From: a candidate division TM6 bacterium GW2011_GWE2_41_16
Lineage (GTDB): Bacteria > Babelota > Babeliae > Babelales > Babelaceae
Assembly: GCA_000996695.1 (NCBI GenBank)
Contig: LCAT01000004.1
Coordinates: 1-55,817, forward strand
Reading direction: 5' to 3'
Length of the DNA: 55,817 nt
In this document: in pieces, positions 1 through 7,273 of the stretch
Layout: every line of letters starts with the position of its first letter
Numbering within the stretch: the first letter of the stretch is position 1
Notes under the pieces: generated by a model
Told to the model about the DNA's origin: nothing
Database searches by the model: none
The model's input: only the letters and a program-made list of their open reading frames with translations
Position numbers and translations under genes: made by a program

Positions 1-1
1 T

Positions 2-85
2 AAGGCTTCTCGTGAATTTGTTGAATTTTTGAACAGCACTTTTTTTGAATACAAATTTTTTAATCTTGGTGTCAATTTAGCGTGA
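2..85 (+). CDS. C-terminal tail of a gene starting before the window
   Basis: The frame is open from the first bases of the window and closes at TGA 83-85, giving 27 residues. The visible part includes EFVEFLNSTFFEYKFFNLG, which has the look of a helical protein end. The A-x-x-F-x-x-F-L-x-S pattern recalls the last helices of periplasmic substrate-binding proteins, but this is far too short to assign. It could also be a chance open frame. Confidence 0.35.
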   Translation, partial: KASREFVEFLNSTFFEYKFFNLGVNLA

Positions 86-301
86 TAGATCTATAGGCTA
101 TTTTTGACCTGTGCAAACAAGCCCATGGTTTATACAATCAAATCGCATTATGTATGATTTGTGAATGTGCAAAGACCCAAGTGACATGTTTATCACTTGA
201 TGGACTGCGCTATAATTTCACTTTATTGACATTTTTTATAATTTTGACAAAATAAAAATATTCAAATAAGTAAAAATAATTTAAAGTTAAGTAAAAAAAT
301 C
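86..301. other. intergenic, AT-rich upstream region
   Basis: I see no gene here. The stretch becomes very AT-rich from about 210. TTGACA-like hexamers at 226-231 and 244-249 may belong to the promoter of the following gene, but neither has a convincing -10 box at the 16-17 base spacing used by other promoters in this window. Confidence 0.3.
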
Positions 302-1609
302 ATGTCAAAATTAAAACACATGTGCCTTATTATGATGCTGTTATGCTTTTTTCCTTTTAACGCATCTTCTGTAAGTTTTTTGCATACATCATCATGCCAC
401 AAAATATTTTCACATCGTTTTATACGATACACAACATTACCAACAATCACATGTTTATGTGTTGCTGGAGTTATTTGTGTGTATGCATACAAACAAAAGA
501 AATTACGTCGCACGCACATTAATCGCGCTGTACACACGACTCAAAACAATCTTCCTCATATAGTTCCGATAAAAATAATATCCACACCTGTTTTACCACA
601 GAAACAACACCCTACAATTACACCCATACCAGCTCTAATACCTGTGCAACCAACTCCAATCGTTATCAATAACGAACCTCTTGCTGATCAGCAAAAATAT
701 AGATTGCCACAACGCCCCAATAAACATCAGCCTCCAAACCTTCGGCATGGCCAAAATGATTGTTGGGTTAATACGTCTTTACAATTCTTGCTTGCAATGC
801 CTGAACTTTATGATGGCCTTGTATCTAACTCCATACAACTAGAACCTCCTGTGCAACTAGATAGCACAGAGATTATTAATCAAATACATACCGAACCAGA
901 AAGCATTGAAGAAAAAATGTTTCAAACACTTGCATGCATGTATGCATGGAACCAAGAAAAAACGCTACCTGCAGAATTTGCAGGTAAACCATATCCACGA
1001 GATATATGTATACAACAAAATCTTATCGATATTTCTGGTGATCAAAAAATAAGATGTGAACAGTTTTATACAAATATCATCGACTGGATAAAACATAATC
1101 ATCTTGAAGACGATATTATCGCGTACAATTCGCTATGGGCCCAAACAACTCGTTTGGCCTACGGACAGCCAGGTAGAGCTCATAGACTCATAACCCACAT
1201 GCTCGCTCCCATTGGTCGCCAAAATTCTCTTTTTATACAGTTAAACCCATCAATCAATTCCACAGGTGAATATTTTGTTTTATCTAATAAACCTGCACCG
1301 CTTTATATGTTAAGCGAAAACTTTGCAGGCATGGCCCCAACGGCACAAACAAATACCCAGCATCAACAGTATGATCTTGTTGCAGCAGGAGTAAATTTGC
1401 ATGAGCAACATTGGATAGCTTATGTATACAAAAATAACTCATGGTATTCATGTAACGATGATGGCACGATGGATAATATACAAAGTGGAATCAACCTCAT
1501 CACTCAACCATCGCCAGAATATGATGCCATGCTTAAACAGTTTCTTTGGCAAACTACACCGCAAGGCGGAAACACTGGATTTTTATATCTGTACCGTAAA
1601 AGACCATAA
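302..1609 (+). CDS. secreted/anchored USP-like cysteine protease (putative deubiquitinase) 1
   Basis: This is a 435-residue protein with an N-terminal signal-like segment (about residues 5-22), a second hydrophobic segment (about 46-63) and a Pro-rich linker to about residue 140. A papain-fold protease domain of the ubiquitin-specific protease type (peptidase C19) follows. The Cys box is NDCWVNTSLQFLLAMPELYD with catalytic Cys154, matching the USP pattern N-x-C-[YFW]-x-N-[ST]-x-L-Q. The His box is NLHEQHWIAYVYKNNSW with His370 as the likely catalytic His, followed by an Asn-Asp-Asp at 385-387 that can supply the third residue. The USP assignment comes from these boxes; the ubiquitin or ubiquitin-like substrate is inferred. 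It is first of three tandem paralogues. There is no clear ribosome-binding site, so the start is the least certain part. A host-directed effector is the likely role. Confidence 0.8.
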   Translation: MSKLKHMCLIMMLLCFFPFNASSVSFLHTSSCHKIFSHRFIRYTTLPTITCLCVAGVICVYAYKQKKLRRTHINRAVHTTQNNLPHIVPIKIISTPVLPQKQHPTITPIPALIPVQPTPIVINNEPLADQQKYRLPQRPNKHQPPNLRHGQNDCWVNTSLQFLLAMPELYDGLVSNSIQLEPPVQLDSTEIINQIHTEPESIEEKMFQTLACMYAWNQEKTLPAEFAGKPYPRDICIQQNLIDISGDQKIRCEQFYTNIIDWIKHNHLEDDIIAYNSLWAQTTRLAYGQPGRAHRLITHMLAPIGRQNSLFIQLNPSINSTGEYFVLSNKPAPLYMLSENFAGMAPTAQTNTQHQQYDLVAAGVNLHEQHWIAYVYKNNSWYSCNDDGTMDNIQSGINLITQPSPEYDAMLKQFLWQTTPQGGNTGFLYLYRKRP

Positions 1610-1648
1610 TGTTATACACATAAACATATAATACGTTTGAGGAAAATC

Positions 1649-3190
1649 ATGCCAACAACGATGAAAAGTTTTTTTATGAGCATACTCGTTTGTATCATTG
1701 TTCTACATGCACCACACGCAGTAGCGATGACGACACTTTCTGCACATAGCATCATGCGCAGCAACTGTGCAGGTTCACGCCTTATGCGCCGCTATGCATT
1801 ACCTACCATCGCATGTTTGTGCATCGTAGGAGCGATCTATACATACATAAGAAAAAACAAGTCTCACAAACCTTTGACACCTACACAATTACCAAGTCCA
1901 AAAGCTCCTGCAATGCCCAAAATTTCTGAAACGAACTCTGGTGAAAAAGAACCACAGCGTGCTACACCTTCTTCTACTACCGCAACAACAAATGGGGAAC
2001 AAAAAAAAGGAGAAGAACCCATGAACGCACAAACCTTTGCTGCCACCACCATTGTCACAGCTCTTTTTGGAGCTACAGCACAAGCAACATCACCAGCTGA
2101 AGCGCTTCAGAACTTTAACCGCGAATTAACAACAGTTGAACAACAATTGTATCGATTACCGCCGCGGCCAAACCCGAATCAACCGCCAGCTCTTTTGCAA
2201 TGTGGCACTAATTGTTTTATTAATACGGCTCTTCAACTATTTTTTGCCATGCCCGAACTTTATGAGGGACTCAAAAATGGTACTATTACCATTTATCCCC
2301 GAATATTAGAAACAACAGGCCCGAAGCTTGCTCAGGAACAGGTGTCACGTATTAATAATTTTTTTGAGAATCTTGTGCCTCTTTTAGTTTGGGAACAAGG
2401 CAAGCCATTACCAGTACAATTAGGCACAACACCGTTCCCTGCGCAAAAACATCTACGTGATATAGATGTCTCACCAGCGGGAATAGCACACTCGGCCTCT
2501 TTTAACCAAGCGACACGAGCACTGACTAATGAACCGGAATTTGGAAATGCCACACAACTCATAAGAACTAGCTTAAACAACTTAAAAGATTCTTCTTTCA
2601 CATTTTCATTCTTCCCAAATGGACGTGCACCAACTAAATTTTTTCCCGATACTTTCGATGAAACAAAACTTGCCCCATACGAAGACCTATCAATATATAC
2701 ATACAATCCTGTAGAAGGAGCTAACTACACGGTTAGTCAGTTTATACAAGCAAGAACAGATAACTATATCAACCAAAATCGCGCATACGCTGCACAAGAA
2801 AATTTACCCGTACCTCCATCTGCACATTTACCTCGCTACATTATCTTTGACAAGCTGTCTACGATTATAGATAACGTACGACATGATAATATTAAAGATA
2901 TTGATCTAGAAATTGATATTACTAATCCAGACACTCCAGCAGAAAAAGCTCGCTATCAGCTCGTCGCCGCAGAAGTGAATCTTCATAATATCCACTGGAT
3001 AGCGTATGTATTAAAAAATGATACCTGGTATCTTTGCGATGATTATAAATATGATGGACAAAAAAATAGCGTAGAACCTATCACTTTATCCTCGCCCCAA
3101 TATCAGACTATGATTAATCGTTTTACTGGCCAGAGAAAATCAAGTGGCCTTGATATGGGTTACCTATTTATCTATAAACGCATTTCATAA
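1649..3190 (+). CDS. secreted/anchored USP-like cysteine protease (putative deubiquitinase) 2
   Basis: This 513-residue paralogue begins 39 bases after the previous gene. I chose ATG 1649 because TTTGAGG lies 5-6 bases upstream; an in-frame TTG at 1637 lacks such a site. It has a signal peptide ending HAVA-M (about residues 10-26), a second membrane segment within RYALPTIACLCIVGAIYTYI, a charged low-complexity linker and then the protease domain. The Cys box is GTNCFINTALQLFFAMPELY with Cys189. The His box is NLHNIHWIAYVLKNDTW with His449, followed by CDDY carrying the acidic pair. All three catalytic positions expected of a C19 protease are present. The region between the boxes is about 260 residues, typical of a compact USP core. 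It is probably co-transcribed with its upstream neighbour. Confidence 0.82.
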   Translation: MPTTMKSFFMSILVCIIVLHAPHAVAMTTLSAHSIMRSNCAGSRLMRRYALPTIACLCIVGAIYTYIRKNKSHKPLTPTQLPSPKAPAMPKISETNSGEKEPQRATPSSTTATTNGEQKKGEEPMNAQTFAATTIVTALFGATAQATSPAEALQNFNRELTTVEQQLYRLPPRPNPNQPPALLQCGTNCFINTALQLFFAMPELYEGLKNGTITIYPRILETTGPKLAQEQVSRINNFFENLVPLLVWEQGKPLPVQLGTTPFPAQKHLRDIDVSPAGIAHSASFNQATRALTNEPEFGNATQLIRTSLNNLKDSSFTFSFFPNGRAPTKFFPDTFDETKLAPYEDLSIYTYNPVEGANYTVSQFIQARTDNYINQNRAYAAQENLPVPPSAHLPRYIIFDKLSTIIDNVRHDNIKDIDLEIDITNPDTPAEKARYQLVAAEVNLHNIHWIAYVLKNDTWYLCDDYKYDGQKNSVEPITLSSPQYQTMINRFTGQRKSSGLDMGYLFIYKRIS

Positions 3191-3219
3191 ATACTCGTAA
3201 TCACTGACAAAACACTACC

Positions 3220-3258
3220 AAGCGCTTTGGAAATCCACATCCGGGCGCTTATTTTTTT
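3220..3258 (+). terminator. intrinsic terminator after the second USP-like gene
   Basis: AAGCGC at 3220-3225 pairs with GCGCTT at 3245-3250 and is followed by A and a run of seven T. It ends the first two-gene unit, and the third protease gene has its own promoter downstream. Confidence 0.65.
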
Positions 3259-3293
3259 GAACCCATAATCCACATAGAAGCCTCGATATTTTG

Positions 3294-3321
3294 TAGACAA
3301 AAAAAACCCTTGCAATATAAT
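3294..3321 (+). promoter_or_regulatory. promoter of the third USP-like gene
   Basis: TAGACA (3294-3299) and a perfect TATAAT (3316-3321) are separated by 16 bases. The same arrangement, with closely similar flanks (TAGACAAAAAAAAC and TTAAATATTCA), recurs at 30239-30266 in front of another secreted-protein gene. Confidence 0.65.
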
Positions 3322-3364
3322 TAAAATATTCAATTAGTGAAATATATAATTATATCGAGTTGTT

Positions 3365-4486
3365 ATGAAAAATTTAAAAAGCTCTTTTTTGCTCGCGCTA
3401 TTACTTCTCAGCTCGCTTAGTTCACTTCAAACACATGCTATGGCTCAACTACCCGCACGCGCTTTGCTGAGCAATTTTTTTTCACCACAGTTTATACGTA
3501 AATACACCCTACCAACTGTTGCAGGCATTTGTGCGCTCGGGGCAGTGTATGCTTTATTTTTCGAACGAACCCCATTTACCCCACGCACTGACACAACTCA
3601 GCCACCATGCCTATGGTGGAAACGTAATGACTGCTGGGTTGAGACGGCCCTTCACATGTTATTCGCTATGCCCGAGGTATATGACGGTCTTAAAGCTGGT
3701 ACGATTACTATTAATCCAGACGCTTCCGTTCAAAAAAGAAAACTTATAGAAACTCTAATCCCACTGCTCGCTTGGGAACGTGGGGAACAAATCCCTACGC
3801 AGATTGACGGGCAACCTTATGCGGCAGACAAGCATCGATATGATTTAACATATGATAGCAATGGCGCCGCATACTCAGATAAATTTTATCGTGCAGCGTG
3901 TGCAGCAACAGAAGTTGAACGAGGAGATTTTGGTACAGCTGATGAACTTCTTGAAACCATTTTGTATACCCTTTATGAGCCACATTCACACATCATATCA
4001 ACACGTCATAGCATATTAATAGCAATTGCTCTTGGAAGAAATATTCACAAATCTGTTTTACAAAACAGTTTCGTTGGTATGCCAAACGACCTTACTACAG
4101 AAGAACATCCGCAATATATTTTTCTCCGCAAATCGGACTTTTCAAGAACAATGCTATTTAACCCTCTCCAAGAAATTTCTATCGAAAAACCACACCCGGG
4201 GGCACCCCGCACAACATACAGACTTGTAGCTTCTGCACATAATTTACACAATAGTCACTGGATAGCCTATACACAAAATCATCGTGAAGAAGGCTCACCT
4301 TGGTATCGTTGTTACGGCATGAATAGCCAACCCAATAAAATTGACACTGCCGATAAAACATTTAAAAATTTTACCAAACAACTCAAGGGCGTCACAAAAA
4401 AAGTAACAGTAAAAATAGAAAATAAAGAAAAAATCACCGAACAGCATGATCAAGCCGTATTATTTGTATACAAAAAAATTACATAA
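3365..4486 (+). CDS. secreted/anchored USP-like cysteine protease homologue 3, altered third catalytic position
   Basis: This third paralogue has 373 residues and the shortest linker. The signal peptide ends QTHA-M near residue 26, followed by a membrane segment within FIRKYTLPTVAGICALGAVY that closely matches those of the two previous proteins. The Cys box is NDCWVETALHMLFAMPEVYD with Cys90; the usual Asn after Cys-x-x is Glu here. The His box is NLHNSHWIAY with His298. The segment after the conserved Trp-Tyr reads RCYGMNSQ, so the Asp-Asp/Asn-Asp of the other two copies is missing. It may be a weak enzyme, use another residue, or be a pseudoenzyme that binds without cutting. It has its own promoter and a strong terminator. 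Confidence 0.75.
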   Translation: MKNLKSSFLLALLLLSSLSSLQTHAMAQLPARALLSNFFSPQFIRKYTLPTVAGICALGAVYALFFERTPFTPRTDTTQPPCLWWKRNDCWVETALHMLFAMPEVYDGLKAGTITINPDASVQKRKLIETLIPLLAWERGEQIPTQIDGQPYAADKHRYDLTYDSNGAAYSDKFYRAACAATEVERGDFGTADELLETILYTLYEPHSHIISTRHSILIAIALGRNIHKSVLQNSFVGMPNDLTTEEHPQYIFLRKSDFSRTMLFNPLQEISIEKPHPGAPRTTYRLVASAHNLHNSHWIAYTQNHREEGSPWYRCYGMNSQPNKIDTADKTFKNFTKQLKGVTKKVTVKIENKEKITEQHDQAVLFVYKKIT

Positions 4487-4497
4487 AATAAAACTCA

Positions 4498-4536
4498 AAA
4501 AAAGCGCCGGGGATTAAAAAACTCGGCGCTTTTTTA
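4498..4536. terminator. bidirectional intrinsic terminator
   Basis: AAAAAAAGCGCC pairs with GGCGCTTTTTT around a loop rich in A. It sits between convergent genes and has the A-run and T-run needed to work in both directions. Confidence 0.8.
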
Positions 4537-4539
4537 CAT

Positions 4540-4911
4540 TTATCTGCCGCGTTCTGCTGCTGCAATATATGCAAAATACATAAAATAGTTATTTAACAGG
4601 TCATCAGAAGATCCATACTGATTGTCGGCAAAAAAATAGTCCACCAGGCACTCTCTGACCCTGCCAAGCTCCCTACGCCTTCCGGTTTTGTGTAGCCGCG
4701 GGTCGATGATGGTATAGTCAATTAATTCAAGAGCACGAAATAACGCGGCCTCGCTTTTGAGCATATTTTCGTCTTTTTTCCAGTTAATTGCCCGCCCGAC
4801 ATCAGCACCTATATTCGCCATTTGCATGGCAAATGAAAATTGGTACCAACGTCCCGATGCAAATAAATTTTTGTGCTGTACAAATGGGGTTTCTTTTGCA
4901 CAAAAACTCAT
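4540..4911 (-). CDS. conserved hypothetical protein paired with DUF5674
   Basis: This is a 123-residue soluble, mostly helical protein. It contains the segment GRWYQFSFAMQMANIGADVG, then NWKKDEN, RALELIDYTIIDPR and a C-terminal YFMYFAYIAAAERGR. From memory, this pattern recurs in small bacterial proteins annotated only as hypothetical. It starts at 4911, overlapping the stop of the upstream DUF5674 gene by four bases, so the two are translationally coupled and likely act together. There is no signal peptide. I do not know a function. Confidence 0.75.
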   Translation of the reverse strand: MSFCAKETPFVQHKNLFASGRWYQFSFAMQMANIGADVGRAINWKKDENMLKSEAALFRALELIDYTIIDPRLHKTGRRRELGRVRECLVDYFFADNQYGSSDDLLNNYFMYFAYIAAAERGR

Positions 4912-5255
4912 ACTTTCACCATATTTATTACCATTTTTTTTATTTTTTCACGAACAGCTAAATCGTCAACTCCACGAGTTCTGTTGCCACGACTTGGTCG
5001 CATATTAATCATTGAGTCAAATTCAATAAAACTATCCGTACCATACAGATCGGGATGCAGGTTGATTCCCCACAAATTATCTTGTTCAGATCCCTCTTCT
5101 TCAAGCAAAAACACTTCTTGATCAACATGCATTTCTGCATCAACTACCATAATATTTTTTTCTAGATCAATCACTGCTTTTACCAGTTGCTGGTACATTT
5201 TTTGCGACATCTGTTCAAGCTCGGCAAGCGATATACTCGTATCTACTTTTTGCAT
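4908..5255 (-). CDS. DUF5674 family protein
   Basis: This 115-residue soluble protein has the features I associate with DUF5674: an N-terminal helix, then NIMVVDAEMHVDQEVFLLEE, a W-G-I-N-L-H-P-D block, and a C-terminal segment on Arg-x-x-N-R-T-R. AAGGA lies just before ATG 5255. The gene follows tsaB by 12 bases and overlaps the next gene by four, so it probably belongs to the minus-strand unit starting at the zinc-ribbon gene. The function of the family is unknown to me. The Asp/His/Glu-rich centre hints at metal binding, but that is only inference. Confidence 0.7.
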   Translation of the reverse strand: MQKVDTSISLAELEQMSQKMYQQLVKAVIDLEKNIMVVDAEMHVDQEVFLLEEEGSEQDNLWGINLHPDLYGTDSFIEFDSMINMRPSRGNRTRGVDDLAVREKIKKMVINMVKV

Positions 5256-5267
5256 ACAAATCCTTAT

Positions 5268-5993
5268 TTATAACGATATTTCTTTGAGATACAATGGCTG
5301 GCAGAACGGCACAGTTTGGATAACATCATCAAGCTTGTGAGCGTCATGCTCAACGATCGCATGCGCAAGCATTTGTATGGTCGGCACTGTCACAAATGGA
5401 TCGAGAATCTCGGCTCCCATTTCATGAGCAATGGCACAGATATCGAACTTCTCCCATGCATTACCTGCTATCACAACACGCTCATGCATGCTGCACTTAA
5501 GCCGAAACTTCTCAATAAACTCGTCCTTTGAGCAAAAACCCACGTTAACATGTTGCTCGCTCCAGGTATAGGCATAATCAGTAAACCAGCCGTAATACAC
5601 GTCTTGACCAAACGCGTACAACGCCACGCACACTGCTTGGTTTTGTTGCAGGTCTACCTGTTTGGCAAGAGACCAGAGCATCAACTTTACCCCGTGCGCC
5701 GCATGGATAGGCAAGCCGCTCGCCCAGGCAAGTGCATTAACTGAAGCCACGATATTGCGTAGCGTAGTAAACGGCGCTGGACCACGGTATAAACCTATGG
5801 CAGAGCAATCACACAAAGAACAATCATTTGTTTTTAAAAGCTGATCAAGTGAAAGAATAAACTGTTGATTTGATTGATGGTTTGAGAGCGATACCGTTGC
5901 ACACAGTGCATCATCAATCAAAAGACCGATGTGCGTTGTTTGATAATCACACAGTACAAGAGACGTTATGTTTTTTTCTTTTCGACGTAACAT
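5268..5993 (-). CDS. tsaB: tRNA threonylcarbamoyladenosine biosynthesis protein TsaB-like
   Basis: TsaB is the ASKHA-fold partner of TsaD and is needed for the universal t6A37 modification of ANN-decoding tRNAs. The protein has 241 residues, about the family's size. The family hallmark G-x-G-P-G-S-F-T-G-L-R appears in a diverged form as GLYRGPAPFTTLRN, followed by a SVNALAWASGLPI helix equivalent to the usual A-K-G-L-A segment. The first strand is SLVLCDYQTTHIGLLIDD. The C-terminal half is divergent. The ATG at 5993 overlaps the zinc-ribbon gene by 28 bases and has no strong ribosome-binding site, so the start is uncertain. Confidence 0.75.
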   Translation of the reverse strand: MLRRKEKNITSLVLCDYQTTHIGLLIDDALCATVSLSNHQSNQQFILSLDQLLKTNDCSLCDCSAIGLYRGPAPFTTLRNIVASVNALAWASGLPIHAAHGVKLMLWSLAKQVDLQQNQAVCVALYAFGQDVYYGWFTDYAYTWSEQHVNVGFCSKDEFIEKFRLKCSMHERVVIAGNAWEKFDICAIAHEMGAEILDPFVTVPTIQMLAHAIVEHDAHKLDDVIQTVPFCQPLYLKEISL

Positions 5994-6154
5994 TTGTTTT
6001 GTTGGTAAAAAAGTGAAAAAGAATCCATTTCGAGCGGCCGCTCTCGCGGTAAAATAATCTTACCACAGTTCAGACATTTCCATGCATCACTGTTGGTAAA
6101 ATTATCAAAAAAAGATTGTATGACCATCATTCCCGCACACTTTGGACACTTCAT
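5966..6154 (-). CDS. small zinc-ribbon protein
   Basis: This 62-residue protein has two CxxC pairs (CPKC at residues 3-6 and CLNC near 32-35), forming a classic zinc ribbon. The body resembles small bacterial proteins of the MKCPKCxGxM type, and the tail is basic. AGGAG lies seven bases before ATG 6154. It is the first gene of the minus-strand unit with tsaB and DUF5674. Its role is unknown; nucleic-acid or protein binding is typical for the fold. Confidence 0.75.
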   Translation of the reverse strand: MKCPKCAGMMVIQSFFDNFTNSDAWKCLNCGKIILPRERPLEMDSFSLFYQQNKCYVEKKKT

Positions 6155-6188
6155 GACCGACTCCTTTTTTTGTGGGATTGTCGCTAGA

Positions 6189-6206
6189 AACAGGCGTTCA
6201 CCTGTT
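6189..6206. repeat. hairpin in leader of zinc-ribbon gene
   Basis: AACAGG and CCTGTT form a perfect stem around CGTTCA. In the direction of the gene this reads CAGG-TGAACG-CCTG followed by TTTCTAG. It resembles the CAGGC-GAAT-GCCTG hairpin before ruvX (6846-6859). Confidence 0.5.
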
Positions 6207-6353
6207 AATGTGTCCTATAAGACCACACTATTAATGCGTCCTCAAGGAACGCACTATTTTGACGTTTGTTTCGTAATCAATTGCACCTGAATATGTGCAC
6301 GTCTTTTTTTCAAATCGCAAACAACCTCAGCAAAACCATACCCATCGACAATT
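6207..6353. repeat. fragment of dispersed intergenic repeat
   Basis: There is no gene here. The text around 6211-6262 (TGTCCTATAAGACC, then GCGTCCTCAAGGAACGCACTATTTTGACG) resembles the ACTATTTT-ended palindromic repeats at 36002-36046 and 55609-55680. Confidence 0.4.
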
Positions 6354-6794
6354 CTATTTGTCAAGAGAACCACGACCAGAGAGTAGGTATGAGTCAAGAA
6401 TAAGCGCAGCTGCACGAGCATGCTCTTTACGCTTTTCATTCGCCATCTTGTCCTTGGTGGTTTTGTGCGGAGCAACATGTTTGCCCATGCTCGCAGCGCA
6501 GCGCGAGCTCAAACGCTCATCACACCATACCCACTCAACGGTAGAAAAGCGACTTTGAAGCGCATCAAACGCCTCACGCGTGCGCTTTGTCTGATCGCTT
6601 TCTGTTCCGCTCATCGTCTTAGGCAGGCCGACGACCATAAGCGTAATCTTTTCTTTGGCAATAGTTTCCTGTAAAAAAGCATCAAGCTCATCACGCTCAA
6701 CCGTTGTGTACGGACGTACGATGGTGCGTGTAAGGTCAGAAATTGCGACCCCGACCCAACGGTCACCTACATCTAAACCACAAGCACGACTCAT
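6354..6794 (-). CDS. ruvX: RuvX/YqgF family Holliday-junction-resolvase-like protein
   Basis: RuvX is an RNase H-fold nuclease implicated in pre-16S rRNA 5' processing and in resolving junctions. The protein has 146 residues, the usual family length. It begins CGLDVGDRWVGVAISD, with the first catalytic Asp in G-x-D-x-G, continues with VVGLPKTMSGTES (the V-G-x-P-x-x-x-x-G motif) and WCDERLSS (acidic residue in D-E-R), and ends in a helical segment with the late Asp. I chose ATG 6794 because GGGAG lies seven bases upstream and the protein then starts at the fold; a longer frame to 6884 would add 30 unrelated residues. Confidence 0.88.
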   Translation of the reverse strand: MSRACGLDVGDRWVGVAISDLTRTIVRPYTTVERDELDAFLQETIAKEKITLMVVGLPKTMSGTESDQTKRTREAFDALQSRFSTVEWVWCDERLSSRCAASMGKHVAPHKTTKDKMANEKRKEHARAAALILDSYLLSGRGSLDK

Positions 6795-6845
6795 AAAAAA
6801 ACTCCCGTTAATCTCAACTAAAAATGGTTGCTCACTAGAAAGTAT

Positions 6846-6868
6846 CAGGCATTCGCCTGCTTTGACAT
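6846..6868. repeat. leader hairpin with GTCAAAG motif upstream of ruvX
   Basis: In the gene direction this reads TGTCAAAG followed by CAGGC-GAAT-GCCTG, a five-base-pair stem with a GAAT loop. The same arrangement, GTCAAAG followed by a GGC-GAAY-GCC stem, precedes hisS (26432-26452) and hppA (43561-43579). Confidence 0.55.
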
Positions 6869-6884
6869 AGACTATTATAGCCAT

Positions 6885-7273
6885 GACTATTTAGCACGCC
6901 ATCGCCAACATACTAAAAAAGCTTGTTTTTTCGCGCTTTTTCGTGTGTATGTATATGTATCTGTGGACTTTTCGCTGTAAAAATTATTGGTCGCATAAAA
7001 CTATCAGCCTACGCTAAAGCTACATCCGACAGGTTGCTGGTAAGGTGGCTTATATATTATGTCACCGGGTTGAGGGTGAAACCCTCACGAGTTAAGAGCC
7101 CATAGTCTTCAATGTTTCAGACTTTGGTCTTACGGGTTACGGGCCTGTCCGCCGAAGCTTATTTCCGCCGTAGTTTTTTTGCATAGAAGAGTTAGCGAAG
7201 GCTGGATAGAACCCGTATACTAATTCACGTCTATCCCAAAAAACTTCTTTTATTTTCATGCGAAAGGGTCGCA
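6885..7273. repeat. intergenic region with mosaic repeats
   Basis: I found no gene. Parts recur elsewhere in the window: TATTATGTCACC (near 7055, also 36088), an AGGGTGAAACCCT mini-hairpin (near 7072), CTTCAATGTTTCAG (near 7108, also 39929), and GGCCTGTCCGCC (near 7142). The last 40 bases carry the leader of the symporter gene, with GAAAGGG as its likely ribosome-binding site. Confidence 0.5.

Noticed and set aside
262-537. 91-residue minus-strand frame overlapping the first protease gene
   Set aside because: It is antisense to the signal-peptide region of a supported gene and has no ribosome-binding site or known motif.
1637-1648. TTG start for the second USP-like protease
   Set aside because: ATG 1649 has the better-placed ribosome-binding site, which itself overlaps the TTG codon.
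7000-7273. Riboswitch upstream of the symporter gene
   Set aside because: The structured pieces are the same repeat modules found in other unrelated gaps, and I could not match a known aptamer core such as the glycine type.
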